A program made the position numbers and the translations under genes. Under the pieces are notes generated by a model, which saw nothing but the letters and a program-made list of their open reading frames with translations, searched no databases and had not been told where the DNA came from. From Allolobophora icterica (lineage: Eukaryota > Annelida > Clitellata > Crassiclitellata > Lumbricidae), in the NCBI GenBank assembly GCA_963556255.1, contig OY744604.1, positions 96,755,261 to 96,819,260 of the forward strand: a DNA stretch of 64,000 nt. Direction: 5' to 3'. Of the stretch, positions 51,734-63,284 are shown one piece after another (within the stretch, counting starts at the first letter, position 1; each line of letters begins with the position of its first letter).

Positions 51734-52745
51734 CATCACCGGAGAACGCGCACTGTTCTGCTCGCATCATCGAAGCATGAAAGAGCATTATCTCCCAAAA
51801 CTGAGGTTAAGAAAAACTCTGTTAAATACGAATCGATGATATTAGATAAAATTTATTGACGTAAGAAAGCAAATCCATTTGAATAAGAATGTCCATTTCC
51901 TAAAAACAAATGCAAGCTGTATCTGCAAAATGGACATGTCTCTCGAGTCTGAAATAAGGCGAAAGCACAAAACTTAATGTTGTGGAATTGCAAAGATCAC
52001 CTGTAAACGTTTGACCACTTGTCTGATTATTTTCAGTCTAGCTAAGTCTTATTCGAAAATGTGTTACATTATTTTTTAAGACGCCACAATAAGCAAAGAT
52101 AAAATAACAGAAATGGACTGATCTTCCGGATGTTGACCTGATTACGGCTTGGTTTTGGTGTGTCATTGGTTGATGGCTTGTGCATTAGACACTGTCGCAA
52201 TAGAAGCTCTTGATTACAATAATGCGCATTTGTTCTGAGTCTGGGAAAAATTTGACATTGCGTGGAAAAGTAGAATATCTACAGCTGAGTTGCAAGATGA
52301 AGAGCTCAAGTAAGATCCAAAATGACTTGGGCTTATGACACTAAGTCGTGGACTGATTTATCATTCGATCAGATCTTGAGGAAGAAAAAGGTCAGAAGCA
52401 GCTGGAACAAAATTGTCTGCGGTGTCCTTGGATTTTGGACGAATGAAGATACACAGCTCGAAGCTGGAATTCAGAGTTGAAAGACAAAGGCAAGCCAAAA
52501 GAGATAATTATCTTGTTAAGGCTGCAAAGTGAGACAATTGGATACGAAATACGGGCAGTATTTTAAACTAAGCCTCAGCAGTGGTTAGGATTTCGGAAAC
52601 ATTGTATACTGACTTCGTGGTTAATTATCTTCGCAAAAAATGATAGTGGAGTGGACACCTTATGCAATTATAAGAACAAAGCTAAGGCTAACTACATAAC
52701 AACAAAATAGGGTCTGTGTTTCTTGTGAATAAGTCGAATGCAACT
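51734..52745. other. Unassigned DNA with LINE 3' tail
   Basis: 52120-52225 matches the 3' end of the unit LINE at 17500-17585 (GATGTTGACCTGATTACGGCTTGG ... ATAGAAGCTCTTGATT region). The rest is not recognised. Confidence 0.45.
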
Positions 52746-52748
52746 TAC

Positions 52749-52800
52749 TATGAGCCACTCCCACAAACAGTCCGAATGAAACTGGTGCATACAAGGCAAG
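52749..52800 (-). CDS. Partial RING-H2 finger exon, truncated by LINE
   Basis: The minus strand reads LASLPCMHQFHSDCLWEWLI and then a GTAAGT donor in phase 0. C-x-H-x2-H-x2-C followed by a W-L is the central part of a RING-H2 ubiquitin-ligase finger; the final C-x2-C would be on the next exon, which I did not find. On the other side the sequence runs into the LINE, so the exon's 5' part is lost or lies elsewhere. Seventeen clear residues is little evidence. Confidence 0.35.
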
Positions 52801-53571
52801 CTGGCCAAGCTTGATTTGACGTTTCTTGCCACTGAATTCCCCTCCTTTACCTTTTCTACTTCTGTTCGTGACCTAGGTGTCATTCTTGACCAAGAACTCT
52901 CCTTTTCTAAGCACATTCATGAACTGACTCGTGCTTGCTACTATCAACTGCGCCAGCTGCGTGTCGTATCCCGCTCTCTTTCATTCTCCGCGGCTTCCAC
53001 TCTGGTACATGCATTTATTGTCAATCGTTTGGATTATTGCTCCTCTCTCTTTGTTGGACTTCCTCAGATTCGCATTGTTTGTCTAGAGAGGGTTTTGCGG
53101 TCGGCTGCACGCTTGGTTGGCGGTATCTCCAGGTTTGACCACGTCTCTGAATTTATGCGAGACGTTCTCCATTGGCTTCCTGTCCAGCATCGCATTCATT
53201 ACAGGGTCTCCACCTTGGCGTGGCATTGTGTCCTAGGGCGGGCCCCGGGTTACCTCTGCGAGCTCTTTACTTTAACTTCCGCTTGTGCGGGGCGCCGTGC
53301 CTTGCGCTCGGCCTCCCGGGGTGATTTTGTTGTCCCCTATGCGCGTACTGCTATGGCGCAGCGTAGGGCATTCTCCGTGGTGGGTCCTACCGCTTGGAAC
53401 GACCTCCCTCTCTCCCTTCGCTCTCTCCCTAGAGACCTCTCAGGTACTTTCTATGGCCTTCTTAAGACCTTTCTTTTTGACCGGGCCTGGGTCGGGAGCG
53501 CCACTGAGTAGATTTCTTGAAGGGGCGCTATAGAAGTTCATTATAGATAGATAGATAGATAGATAGATAGC
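52797..53571 (+). pseudogene. 5'-truncated CR1/L2-like LINE, open C-terminal frame
   Basis: A 232-codon open frame (52816-53511) covers the RT thumb and C-terminus: FSTSVRDLGVILDQELSFSK, NRLDYCSSLFVGLP, DVLHWLPVQHRIHYRVSTLA, AFSVVGPTAWNDLPLSLRSL. The 3' end GTCGGGAGCGCCACTGAGTAG...GGGGCGCTATAGAAGTTC and a (GATA)n tail complete it. It is relative to the element at 2110-3395 but much less decayed. The YADD part is absent, a typical 5' truncation. Confidence 0.88.
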
Positions 53572-54399
53572 TGTTTGCTAGATTCGGATGGCTGAATATC
53601 TGTGAGACAGATCGAGCAGTTTGGAGGTTCCGTTGAATCCGATAATATCCGAATTGGTTCTGGAAGTCGATCAAACTCATGTCTAAGTAGTCCTCGAATC
53701 TAAAATCAGCAAAGTTGTTCTTATTCCGTATTATTATTATTGTTATCAAAAACAATTTTAACGCGCGCAGTCACAAGGAAATTGTGTTACTCAGTGCGTG
53801 TTAATTATCCTGTTAATATTCATAATACCCATAAATACATTCAGTGCATTGAGATGTCTTTAAGACAGTTATCCATTACTCTTAAAGAGACGCTTTAAAC
53901 TGACACTTAATAAATCAATGTAGCAGACGAAGGCGATTATCCTGTTAATATTCATGATAGGCCTACCCATAAATACGGTGAGTACCTAGAATATAACTAT
54001 ACACGTTAAAGTAACACAACGTCTGCGTTTAATATGCACATTTTCAAACATTTCCACGGTTATTTCAATCGCACCGTACTTCACAGAGTAAAAAGGCGAA
54101 GATGTGAAAATCCCGTACGTCTTTGCTGAAGAATAGAGTAAATTCTCTTTGTTACTAGAGAATCGCAATTTAACTGAATAACGCAACACAGCTAAGTTGC
54201 ACTATTGGTGCTGAGTAAAATAAGAGGATAGACAGAAAAGTGGAGTTTCATCGTACAGCAGGAATACAGATCTAAATAACTTATACATAGAAATATGAGG
54301 ATTTTTACAGTGACGGAGATACAGGTCAATGTAAGAATGTGTGCAATGAGTGAGAATTTTTATGGGGTTTATAGTTTTTGACGGTCGATGACAACATAC
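53572..54399. other. Unassigned DNA with a short duplication
   Basis: CCTGTTAATATTCAT(A/G)AT...CCCATAAATAC occurs at about 53808 and 53941; the second copy has GGCCTA added. No gene seen. Confidence 0.45.
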
Positions 54400-54501
54400 C
54401 CTATATCGCAGTCCAAGTGCTTCGAGAGCATCCTCCATTCCACCCATGATATCCTGGCGATGTTGATCAAGCCTCTGTTCCAGCGCTTCTATTACATCAT
54501 A
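54400..54501 (-). CDS. Candidate exon 5 of a minus-strand gene (type L)
   Basis: 102 bp, phase 0, between acceptor CTTTCTATTTTAAATAAG and donor GTATGT. It encodes YDVIEALEQRLDQHRQ, then DIMGGMEDALEALGLRYR: charged and helix-prone. It resembles the exon at 56534-56632 (KY-E-IEEALDEQFERQH), suggesting exon duplication. Confidence 0.45.
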
Positions 54502-54672
54502 CTTATTTAAAATAGAAAGCAGTAATGAATTCAACTTGCTTTGTCGTAATGGATGTTGTCAAGAATGTTAAGGATACGAGTGGCAAACGTTAAAATTGTT
54601 TCTAAGAACTTCGTATGTTGAAGCAAAAAAATAACGTGGTTCATATTAAAAAAAGTTCATGCAGAGGCGAAG

Positions 54673-55583
54673 ATGCAAGCACGTTTTACAGACTGGCAGA
54701 TGGCAGTGGAGAGCAAGGGTCTTAAGATAAACATCAATAAGACAGAAACCATGGTCTGCTCAAAAACAACGGAAGCAATTGAGATCAGAGACATTGCAGG
54801 AAAGTCACTGAAACAGGTTGAAACATTTAAATATCTGGGATCGACCATGAATGCACAGGGTGGCTGCGAGCATGACATCAGGAACGGGATTAAGGTGGCT
54901 TGGCAGAAATGGAGAGAACTAACGGGCAGTGAATAATCTAGACGTCTTTGGGGGGGTAAATTTCCCCCCCTCAGGATTGATGTTTCCCCCCAGAATCCAG
55001 CAATATCGTAATGTAGACACGTGTTCGGGTGGAAAATCCCCTCCCAGGAAACTTGTTTCCCCCCCACAAGAGGGGGACTAGATTACAGCCTGACTAACGG
55101 GAGTGTTGTGTGACGCCAAAATGCCAACTCAACTCAAGGGAAAGGTATACAAAACAATGGTAAGACCGGTGATGCTATATGGAGCAGAGGCCTGGGCGCT
55201 TACAAAAAGGGATGAATGGTTACTGGAGAGAACAGAGATGAGAATGCTACGATGGATACTTGGGATCTCACTGAAGGACACGAAAAGAAATGTGGACATC
55301 AGAAAGAAGCTCGGGGTGGCATGTATAACTGACAAAGTACGAGAGACCAGGCTGAGGTGGTATGGACATGTAATGAGAAAAGAGGATGATAGCTGTGTGA
55401 AAAGAATCATGAATGCAGAGGTATACATGGACGCCGCAGTCGGGGACGACAGAGGAAAAGATGGGAAGACACGATACAACAAGACCTAAAACTCCTAAAA
55501 CTGAAGAAAGAAGATGCTCAAGAAAGAAACAAGTGGAAGAGAAGGATCCGAGTGGCTGACACCTCTCCAAAGAGGGATTAATT
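54673..55583 (+). pseudogene. RTE-type LINE RT C-terminal fragment
   Basis: Reads GLKININKTETMVCSKTTEA, VETFKYLGSTM, then after a MITE, VLCDAKMPTQLKGKVYKTMV, LYGAEAWALTKRDE, RRRLGV-type RKKLGVACITDKVRETRLRWYGHVMR, and after a shift NKWKRRIRVADTSP. These are the standard C-terminal motifs of RTE-clade reverse transcriptases. Joining across the MITE gives an in-frame WRELTG-VLCD. It lies in the opposite orientation within the candidate minus-strand gene, as an intronic insertion would. Confidence 0.85.
54927..55092. mobile_element. hAT-type MITE, 166 bp
   Basis: Ends CAGTGAATAATCTAG and CTAGATTACAGCCTG are imperfect inverted repeats. ACTAACGGG is repeated at 54918-54926 and 55093-55101. Runs of G and C flank the middle. 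It interrupts the RTE reading frame exactly. Confidence 0.85.
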
Positions 55584-56154
55584 CGAGCCTGAAGGGAAAG
55601 AAGAAGATATTAAAAGAAGTTCACTTCAATTTATATCAAAGTGTAATTCTTGTGTTTAACGTCGATCTGCATTGGTTCCTAGTCACTTTGAGTACACTCT
55701 CGTCGTTAAAAGTTTTAGACCGATTTTGGCTGAAAGATCTTCTAAAATTATTGTCCGCAAATACTTGGCGATAGGCCTAAATGATACAAGTTGAAAGACG
55801 GAAGAGTTTTAATATGATTATCTCAAGAATTTATTTATTTCAAATAAGATTAGTCCCTAACCCTGATAATGACCACGAAAGGGATTGGGATTACAAACGG
55901 TAGAAATTACCATATTTATTCTTTGCAGTTAAACTCTGCGTCAAAATGAAACTTCAGCTCAGCCAATCTCGATTTGCGCACTGCAAAAAGTGCACCATCT
56001 TCCATACTGAATGCATACCAGTGTCTTCTCTATTTAGAGATGTATCAGAATTTCCCGGTTAAGTTCAGGGTCAACTTTAAACACATTTTTCGTGCAATTG
56101 TTTTATCTGAATATAAATTATTGACATTGCAAATTCTGTATATTTAATACTTAC
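55584..56154. other. Unassigned, intron-like DNA
   Basis: Lies between candidate exons; no gene or repeat seen. Confidence 0.4.
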
Positions 56155-56214
56155 GCCTCGCTGCTGTACATTGGTGAATGTGGTCCATGCACTGACCCTT
56201 GGTACGACACTCGT
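56155..56214 (-). CDS. Candidate exon 4 (type S)
   Basis: 60 bp, phase 0, acceptor CACCATTTCAG and donor GTAAGT. Encodes TSVVPRVSAWTTFTNVQQRG. Short exon alternating with the longer type. Confidence 0.4.
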
Positions 56215-56533
56215 CTGAAATGGTGACCACATCGTAATTGATTATTAAATAATCCATATACTGCTTAGGTATTATGCACAACAATTAATAGTATTAAATT
56301 TATCTAGCATCATCGAGAGAACATCAGTCGGTTTCGCTACCTTGCCAGTATTTCAATAGGCATTAGAAAGTAAAAGATGAAGCAAGTAGAGGATCCGTCA
56401 AATGATTTAAACGAGTACAGTACTTTGAAGCCAGTGCATGGATGGTGCAGTATATAGGTACAACATTGACCGATCTGTAGGGCCTACCAACAGAGTCCAT
56501 GGTTAAAAATTCCTCTGATTTGATTACAATTAC

Positions 56534-56632
56534 CATGTATTCTTCGTCGACTTCGTTGTCAAGATGCAGTTCCTCCTCAGGTAAGGAGTGTTGACGTTCA
56601 AATTGCTCATCCAGAGCTTCTTCTATTTCATA
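56534..56632 (-). CDS. Candidate exon 3 (type L)
   Basis: 99 bp, phase 0, acceptor TTTCTGTTTTCTAAACAAG and donor GTAATT. Encodes YEIEEALDEQFERQHSL, then PEEELHLDNEVDEEYM. Similar at its start to 54400-54501. Confidence 0.43.
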
Positions 56633-57340
56633 CTTGTTTAGAAAACAGAAATCACGAAATCAACATGCATGGCAGAATGAACCAATATTAATTTCAGTCA
56701 AATATGATTGAAATTGTAACAATTGTTTTCACATCTAAAAATATTATTATAGTAGTCAAAGTCAAGCTGTAGAGTATAAGCTCTATATGTCTTGTAAGGA
56801 AATCAGCACCAAAGACTTAAATTGCTAAGTACTTAGCAAAGCTTTTAAAATTGATCTATAGGACTGAAAACAGAACTGATGCCGAAAATAATAAGAAACC
56901 AAACCGCACATATGCAGTGATGGGTAAAATACTTTTCAAATGTATTTGAAATACGAAATACAAATACAATTTTCAGAAGTGTTTGAAATACAAATGCAAA
57001 ATACAGTTCTCGAAATTTATTTGAAATGCGAAATACAAATACATTTGTAGGGGTAGGTCTATAGTGTAGAATGACTTTCTAGCTTAAGCTAAAAAAAATA
57101 CATGTAACGTAAATGTTAACAATAACTTGAAACTATGAAGAATATTTAGATCATTTTTTGACCGATCCTGAATTGTCAGGTCGGGAGCCCTCTGGTGAGT
57201 TTTCTTAAAGAGACGCAAATTAAATAAGTATTTAAAATTACATTTAAATAACTCTCATTCTCAAACTGTAACGTTTTGATATTGTTACTCGGCGTACCTT
57301 TAGATTTTAAAACTGTACATTCTGAATATTCAATACTCAC
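56633..57340. other. Unassigned, intron-like DNA with repeat relic
   Basis: 56933-57050 is built from AAATACAAATACA and TGTATTTGAAATAC motifs following CAGTGATGGGTAAAATAC, which looks like one end of a hAT MITE. The matching end was not found. Confidence 0.4.
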
Positions 57341-57406
57341 AGTCAGTCGTTCGAAGCTTTCTACCATTGCCAACCTTTGCATTTCAATTGTCCTTGCGCA
57401 TCCAGT
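57341..57406 (-). CDS. Candidate exon 2 (type S)
   Basis: 66 bp, phase 0, acceptor CTATTGTTGTAG and donor GTGAGT. Encodes TGCARTIEMQRLAMVESF and ERLT. Confidence 0.4.
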
Positions 57407-58450
57407 CTACAACAATAGACAGAGAGCGATTTAAATTTAACCAGTTGACAGATTAAACAACTTCAACATCCAACCTTAATATCATCAGTTCTGCATTTAT
57501 TTAGCGCCGCTGTAAGATGACAAAGCATCAGTCGATGGCGCTGAGCAATAATGCGTCGATAATTTACCCAATGATCCTCTGGTATACGGACTATCGTTCA
57601 TAGGGACCATCGCCGCGTCATACGCCGCGAACAATTATACCAAATAGTAAAGTCGTTAATAAAACACTGACGCAAAGGTTTGTTTCACGAATCCTTTGTT
57701 GTAAAACGACATAAAACTCAATACAGCATTAAGTCAACAGAACTGCACATCCGTACCTTTGTGCCAAGCAGTGCCAGTCCCAAGCATGGATGAAGGCGAC
57801 GCTAATGATCTTTGTTAGCACACAGTGTCAATTAACTTAAACTACTAAGTCAACAGAACGTAGACCTTGAAGATGTAGACTTGAAGATTGTTAATTTAAA
57901 ATGTTTGTCTGGTTATCTAACATTATCGAACCTTCATTTGATGTCACTTGTTTGTTTCGTGCAATCTAATAATCAATGTATTTACCCAAAACGGATGAAT
58001 GTTCCTAATTAGAGTTATATGAAGTCAGTTGGAGCAGTTGATTAGTTTTATAGTTGCTAGCTAATTGGAGGTTAATTACTTGCGTCTCTACTTTGATATG
58101 CATAATTATGCTTAATAAAGGCCATATTATAAGCGAAGGTCACTAATCTTCACCACTGCTCAAGTGCAGTCGTTTCTGTGGAGATTCGAATACGCGCACT
58201 TGGTGCAGGTAAAAATCTCAGCAAAATGGATGGATAGGTAGACAGACAGACAGACAGAGACATATGCAGAGAGAAAGAGACAGAGAGATAGAGATAGAGA
58301 CAAACAGATTGATAGATTGACAGATAGGTACACATAATATCTCTAATACTAAGCGTCTTCGCCATCTGTGCTATATAGAGCTGTGAAACTTTGGCGCACT
58401 GACAGCCACCGACTGCGATAAATTATTCTGACAATTAACATGGCTACTAC
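57407..58450. other. Unassigned, intron-like DNA
   Basis: Includes a TTTAGCGCCGCTG...ATCAGTCGATGGCGC segment (about 57500-57545) also seen near 63515, and a GACA/GAGA purine tract at 58238-58325. No gene seen. Confidence 0.4.
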
Positions 58451-58534
58451 CTTCTGAACACCTTGGATTGGGTCACTAATGAATCTAATTGCAGTAGTCC
58501 AGTCTGTGGATGACAGTTTGAGGACTGTCGTGAT
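58451..58534 (-). CDS. Candidate exon 1
   Basis: 84 bp, phase 0, acceptor GTTTAAAACCTCAG and donor GTAGTA. Encodes ITTVLKLSSTDWTTAIRF and then ISDPIQGVQK. Weak resemblance (the WTT part) to the exon at 56155-56214. Confidence 0.35.
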
Positions 58535-59750
58535 CTGAGGTTTTAAACTGTACATGACTGATGTCGGAGCAGTGGGCCTGATTTGTATTAATATATGATA
58601 ACGACGAATTAGAAGTCATTGGATTGTGTTAGAGGAACAGACAAGAAGAAGGAAATGCAGATCCATGATTGTTGGGACTTACTGAAGATCCAATCCTCAG
58701 TCGATTTCTTTGCTCTGTCATTTTTATCTAAAATTAAAAACAACAATATCACCTATTTCTTAAAAGTATTTAGATATAGGCCAAAGATTACATTAAATGT
58801 TAACCAATTAAAAGAAAATGCATTTCCAAATAGCCACAAATTCCAAACGTATAGAATGTGGGTTATGAAAACAACGAATCAATTTGCAAATATGAGAATT
58901 TCGTAAGATTGCTTTAGTATGTTTTTTTACAATATTTATTGAAACAGTTGTTAATGCTATTCGTGCGTAAGCGTTGCTTAAGCGTAGGCCTAATTTTCTG
59001 GCATATGAACAGAGACCTTCCAGCATTTCCATATGGACGCCATATAGAATCCATATTCCCATATGGGGCACTTATAGAGCCCATATATTAAGTCCCATCT
59101 AATGCTCGTGGAAGTGGTCTTCCAAGCAACGTTCAATATAATATTATGGACTGTACCTTTAAAATATATTTGCAGGGAACCATTTAGGTAGGAATTGAGC
59201 TGTTTAAAATTTTATGCATTAAATTTCAGGTATTGAGGGAAGTCTCGTATTTACTTTTTTAAATACTATGCGCTACGCATTCTCCTGCAGCTAAACCACC
59301 AAACTCAGAATGTGAAACGGTAAAATGTAAATTTAAAATTACATCTTTTACTTTCAGTTATCTAAATATTTTCACCACTTAGGCCCCTTTAAGCCCTTTC
59401 TTAATTTCAGCTTTCTATGAGCACATCTTAAAATGAACTTCCATAGACACTCTTTCAGAAAGGTTTTTAAATAATTTTTAAAGCGGTGGCTATGACAGGG
59501 CGCTCCTGTACAAGTTGTTGCATATAAAAATATATAGGCCTTTGGCTAAAGGACTTTTCTTAATAGATATCTATAGACTTATAGATTGTTTTCATATATA
59601 ACTTGTCATCGAATGCGTTATCTATATTTTGTCACTTTCAGTAATTTAAACTTGCTTAAATAAGCCATTAATTTGTCTAAACTGGCTGTACTTACTTGTC
59701 GTGTAAATGCGATTCCAGCTCTTTACGATACTGTACTCTCAACTGCTTTC
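58535..59750. other. Unassigned DNA
   Basis: A CATATGG-rich stretch at 59020-59090 (CCATATGGACGCCATATAG...CCCATATGGGGC) resembles 41105-41160. No gene recognised. Confidence 0.4.
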
Positions 59751-59754
59751 AGCT

Positions 59755-59807
59755 TCTGTGTGTGTGTGTGTGCGTGCGTGCGTGTGTGTGTGTGTGTGCG
59801 TGCGTGC

Positions 59808-59839
<32 letters not shown>

Positions 59840-59925
59840 AGGTGTGTGTGTGTGTGTGTAGGTGTGTGTGTGTGTGTGTGTAAGTGTGTGTAAGTGTGTG
59901 TGTGTAAGTGTGTGTGTGTGAGACA
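59755..59925. repeat. (TG)n microsatellite
   Basis: Long TG/GTGC/GTAG dinucleotide-type repeat ending in GAGACAGAGAGAG. Confidence 0.96.
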
Positions 59926-60318
59926 GAGAGAGATCAGTTGACTTGTGTACACAAGAACGGATCTTAATGAGCCAATAATTTGAGCCAATGAAAAACTCCC
60001 GCATACTAATTAGCCTTAGTATTTTTCTAATGTATCGCTACCCTTTCCTGTCAGGTGTGAGGTTTGATATAGCGCCGGTTTTTGTCCACAATTTCAAATC
60101 AGTTATATTCATTTTAAAGCCTGTTCACATACAATTGAAGAGAGTCCAAACAAAATATAACTTTACATTAACTTGAGTACACCTTTCATTGCTTTAGTTA
60201 CTGACTTATGCTAAAATGTCTGTTCGTAAAACCTGTCGAATATCGCTTTAGGAAATCGCAATCCGCTGCATGGAGAAGTTTGGTTAAATTTATTTGGTCA
60301 GAAAACCTGAAGAGCATG
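59926..60318. other. Unassigned DNA
   Basis: No gene seen. TTTGGTCAGAAAACCTGAAG at 60295-60314 resembles TTTGGTCGGAA...ACCTGAGG around the hAT at 60917-61946, an old duplication. Confidence 0.4.
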
Positions 60319-60895
60319 CAGTTATGGGCAAAAATTAACAAAAAAGTTGATTACTTTTAGTTAAAGAAATTGTTTTAGTACTGGATGAAGTTTAACTGGA
60401 GAAACATAATTTAGTTAAAACCAAAGCTTAACTAATATTGCTTAGTTATTAACTAACAAAATCAGCAACTACGCATGAAGCTGTCTTCCGCAATGAACAC
60501 TGTCAACAACTCAACGCGACGTTTAATTATTTATTAACACTGGTGTTGCCTTGCATAGAATATGTAGTAAGCAACAGTGTAATGTTCGTTAGCAACTGTC
60601 TTAATTATTTTCTGGTAGGTCTGTGGTAGGACTATTACTCTAGTAGGCCTACACATTTCATTGTTTGAAAGTGAAATTGTCATTGTCAAATTGTCTTATT
60701 ACAGTTCACTCAACCTCTGTCATTTTGAAAATTGTTGTCATAAAAATTTGTTGAAAACTTTGAAAAAGTTTAACTAACTATTTTTAGTTTATTTAACTTA
60801 TTTACAAAATTAGTTGCAACTTCAGTTAAAATGTTTTATTTTAGTTGAGAAGTAGTTGAAATTTAACTAAAAAATTAGTTTAGTGCCCATCACTG
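60319..60895. mobile_element. TIR element with TAACTAA-rich interior
   Basis: Ends CAGTTATGGGCA and TGCCCATCACTG are inverted repeats. The interior repeats TTAACTAA and TAGTTAA motifs. No clear target duplication remains, so the hAT assignment rests on the ends. Confidence 0.6.
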
Positions 60896-60916
60896 GTGAA
60901 ATATATTTGGTCGGAA

Positions 60917-61946
60917 CAGTGGCGTAGCAATGGGTTGTGCAGGTTGTGCAATGCACAAGGGCCCCCGGCGGTCAGAGGGCCCCTGGCAGCGAATAGAGTC
61001 ATTTTTAGCCTAAAAGTAAATCTGCATGTACAGCAAGTTAACAACAGCGTAATGACTCGACTCTGCAGTTTTATTGGCTGAATCCGAAGCTGGAATATCC
61101 AAATGCATGATTTGGTAAACAACCAGTGAGCCATAACAAAATTCTTTATGAAGTCTTTGAACGGAAGTAGTTTTACTGACGTTTAAATATATTGATGTCA
61201 TGACCGACGGCGACATGTTTAAAATTTATAGAGTTTTTGTTGATATTTTTTACTATGCAGTATGGAATATTATTTTACCTAGTAGTACTTTGTGTAATTT
61301 AAATTGATAATTTCATGATGACTGTTGAGACATGTGAAGGAACATTTTCGAAATTGAAGTTAATCAAAAACTAGGCCTATCTACGAAGTACAATGTCAGA
61401 AGAGCGGTTTAGCGACTTGGCAATGTTGTCAATAGAAAATGAACATGCCAGAAAGCTCAAAAGTGGTAGATAGTTTTGCGCAAGAGAAGGCTGGCAAACG
61501 AACGTTTTAACTTTTCGGAATTTTCGGATTCTTCTTTCTAAACTACCGTAGGCTAAACACCTGTCTGATTTGTTAATTTGTTTCGTAATTTTTATCAACC
61601 AAAGCAACTGTTTCACAATTTGACAGAATTTAAGTGTGGATAATTCATTTTTAGCAGTCATAGCATATGGAACAATGTTTTTACATTAGGCATAGGCATA
61701 ATTATCTCTAGTTCAATTTTTTGGCTAGCTTGGGAAATAAAAAAATGTTTTATGCAATTATTTAATTAATATTTAATTTCCGGTGCGATTTATATTTGCA
61801 TATTTCTCACGGGGCAAAATATGCAAATATCGCAATTTAAGCGTCAAGCGTTTTTGCACAGCGTTTTTTTTTCAAATTGAAGGGGCTCAAGGGGCCCACC
61901 ATGAAAGCTCTGCACAAGGGCCCACATAAACCTTTCTACGCCACTG
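60917..61946 (+). mobile_element. hAT element with transposase relic
   Basis: Inverted ends CAGTGGCGTAG lie between perfect 8-bp repeats GGTCGGAA (60909-60916 and 61947-61954). GCACAAGGGCCC is repeated inside both ends. At about 61334-61465 a plus-strand relic of the hAT dimerisation domain reads FSKLKLIKN, then [GGCCTA insertion with stop], then YLRSTMSEERFSDLAMLSIE. The DDE core is gone. Confidence 0.9.
61328..61465 (+). pseudogene. hAT transposase C-terminal (dimerisation) relic
   Basis: The FSKLKLIKN...LRSTMSEERFSDLAMLSIENE pattern is the conserved C-terminal block of hAT transposases. The frame is interrupted by a TAGGCCTA at 61372-61379 whose extra six bases create an in-frame TAG. Confidence 0.8.
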
Positions 61947-62077
61947 GGTCGGAAACCTGAGGAACATGAGCACTAATGGCAGGGTGGTCAGGCAAAATTT
62001 AATACGACTGTGACTGTGTGACGGAAAGAAGATTTTGGTAGCGGAAGAGAGCTAAACATGTCATGAGTAGAGCTGGG

Positions 62078-62946
62078 CAGTGATGGGGTCTCGAGACCGC
62101 GGTCTTGGTCTCGAGACCGTCTCGAGACCGAAAACATGCGGTCTTGGTCTCGGTCTTGGTCTTGAATGTGCAGGTCTTGGTCTTGGTCTTGGTCTTAAAG
62201 GTGCGGTCTTGGTCTTGGTCTTGGTCGTCTGGTCTCGGTCATTTGCCTTTGGTCTCGACCTTGGGTGCAGAGGCGGCCTCTGACAGTTTTGTCGCTATAG
62301 GCAAGCAACGAGGACAAAAATGCCGCCCCTTACTAAAAACATTATAGCCATTTAATTTCTTATTATCTAATTATTGCCAGAATTTGCCGCCCCTTCAGAA
62401 ATGCCGCTCTAGGCAGCCACCTATATCGCCTATACCTAAAGCCAGCACAGCTTGGTTGGGATCGAGAGTGGAGTGTGGAGTATTTGCTAAATGTTGTTGT
62501 CGATATTTTGGTGGTCTTTGCGATCGTTAGTTTTTTTCCCATCCCATCAACATCTGCTCCTGTTGAGAGGGTGTTTAGCTGTAGTGAACTCTTCATGAGA
62601 CCTCACAGGGCAAGACATGGGGACAAAACCGTGTGTGATTTAAATTAGTTCTTATAAAATGTATTAAACATTTGATTTGAATGATGGGATTATGTTACAC
62701 TTAAATCGAGAATGGCGTTTACGGTATTGGTTTTGAGGCTCAGATCTTGGTCTTGGACCACAAGGTCTTGGTCTCGGTCTCGGTCTTGGACCATGCGGTC
62801 TTGGTCTCGGTCTCGGTATTGGACCATGCGGTCTTGGTCTCGGTCTTGGTCTTGGACCATGCGGTCTTGGTCTCGGTCTTGGTCTTGTACCATGCGGTCT
62901 TGGTCTCGGTCTTGGTCTTAGGTTTTTGGTCTTGTGCACAACACTG
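62078..62946 (+). mobile_element. hAT element with (GGTCTTG)n arms
   Basis: Ends CAGTG(A/T)TG lie between perfect 8-bp repeats GAGCTGGG (62070-62077 and 62947-62954). Both arms (62090-62260, 62735-62940) are arrays of GGTCTTGGTCTCG. The middle holds a hAT C-terminal relic (62537-62646). A different GGCGGCC-rich repeat seems inserted at about 62265-62450. Confidence 0.88.
62537..62646 (+). pseudogene. hAT transposase C-terminal relic
   Basis: Reads FPIPSTSAPVERVFSCSELF, then MRPHRARHGDKTVCDLN and a stop. IPxTSAPVERVFS is the hallmark of hAT dimerisation domains. Only this end remains. Confidence 0.8.
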
Positions 62947-62999
62947 GAGCTGGGCATCTGTTGCTTGAGAGGAAATCCTCAAACTGTTGCGAACCATAC

Positions 63000-63276
63000 C
63001 AGGGGCGCCCGCAGGCTTTAAAAAATTGGACGCACACCCCAAAAAAATTGGACGCACACTCCTCCAGTCCCCTCCCATTCTACCCGTCATACACTGAAAA
63101 TGACTCAGAGTGACTCATTAGACAGTAGACACAATTCAATTTAGATAACATCGAAATCTTTAACATGCCGTATTGTCGTTCATAAAATATATCCATGCTC
63201 TCCTTTATACTTGTGTGGATTTGATCTGGTGGGTGGACGCACGTGCGTCCAGTGCGTCCGCCTGCGGGCGCCCCTG
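63000..63276. mobile_element. hAT-type MITE, CAGGGGCGCCCGCAGG ends
   Basis: 277 bp with 16-bp inverted ends (CAGGGGCGCCCGCAGG), flanked by AACCATAC at 62992-62999 and 63277-63284. GGACGCAC motifs lie inside both ends. Same end family as 41021-42839. Confidence 0.9.
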
Positions 63277-63284
63277 AACCATAC

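Noticed and set aside
59723..60004. ORFs rich in Thr/His or Cys/Val
   Set aside because: Translations of the (TG)n microsatellite.
62664..63090. Arg-Pro and Asp-Gln repeat ORFs
   Set aside because: Translations of the GGTCTTGGTCTCG array inside the hAT element.
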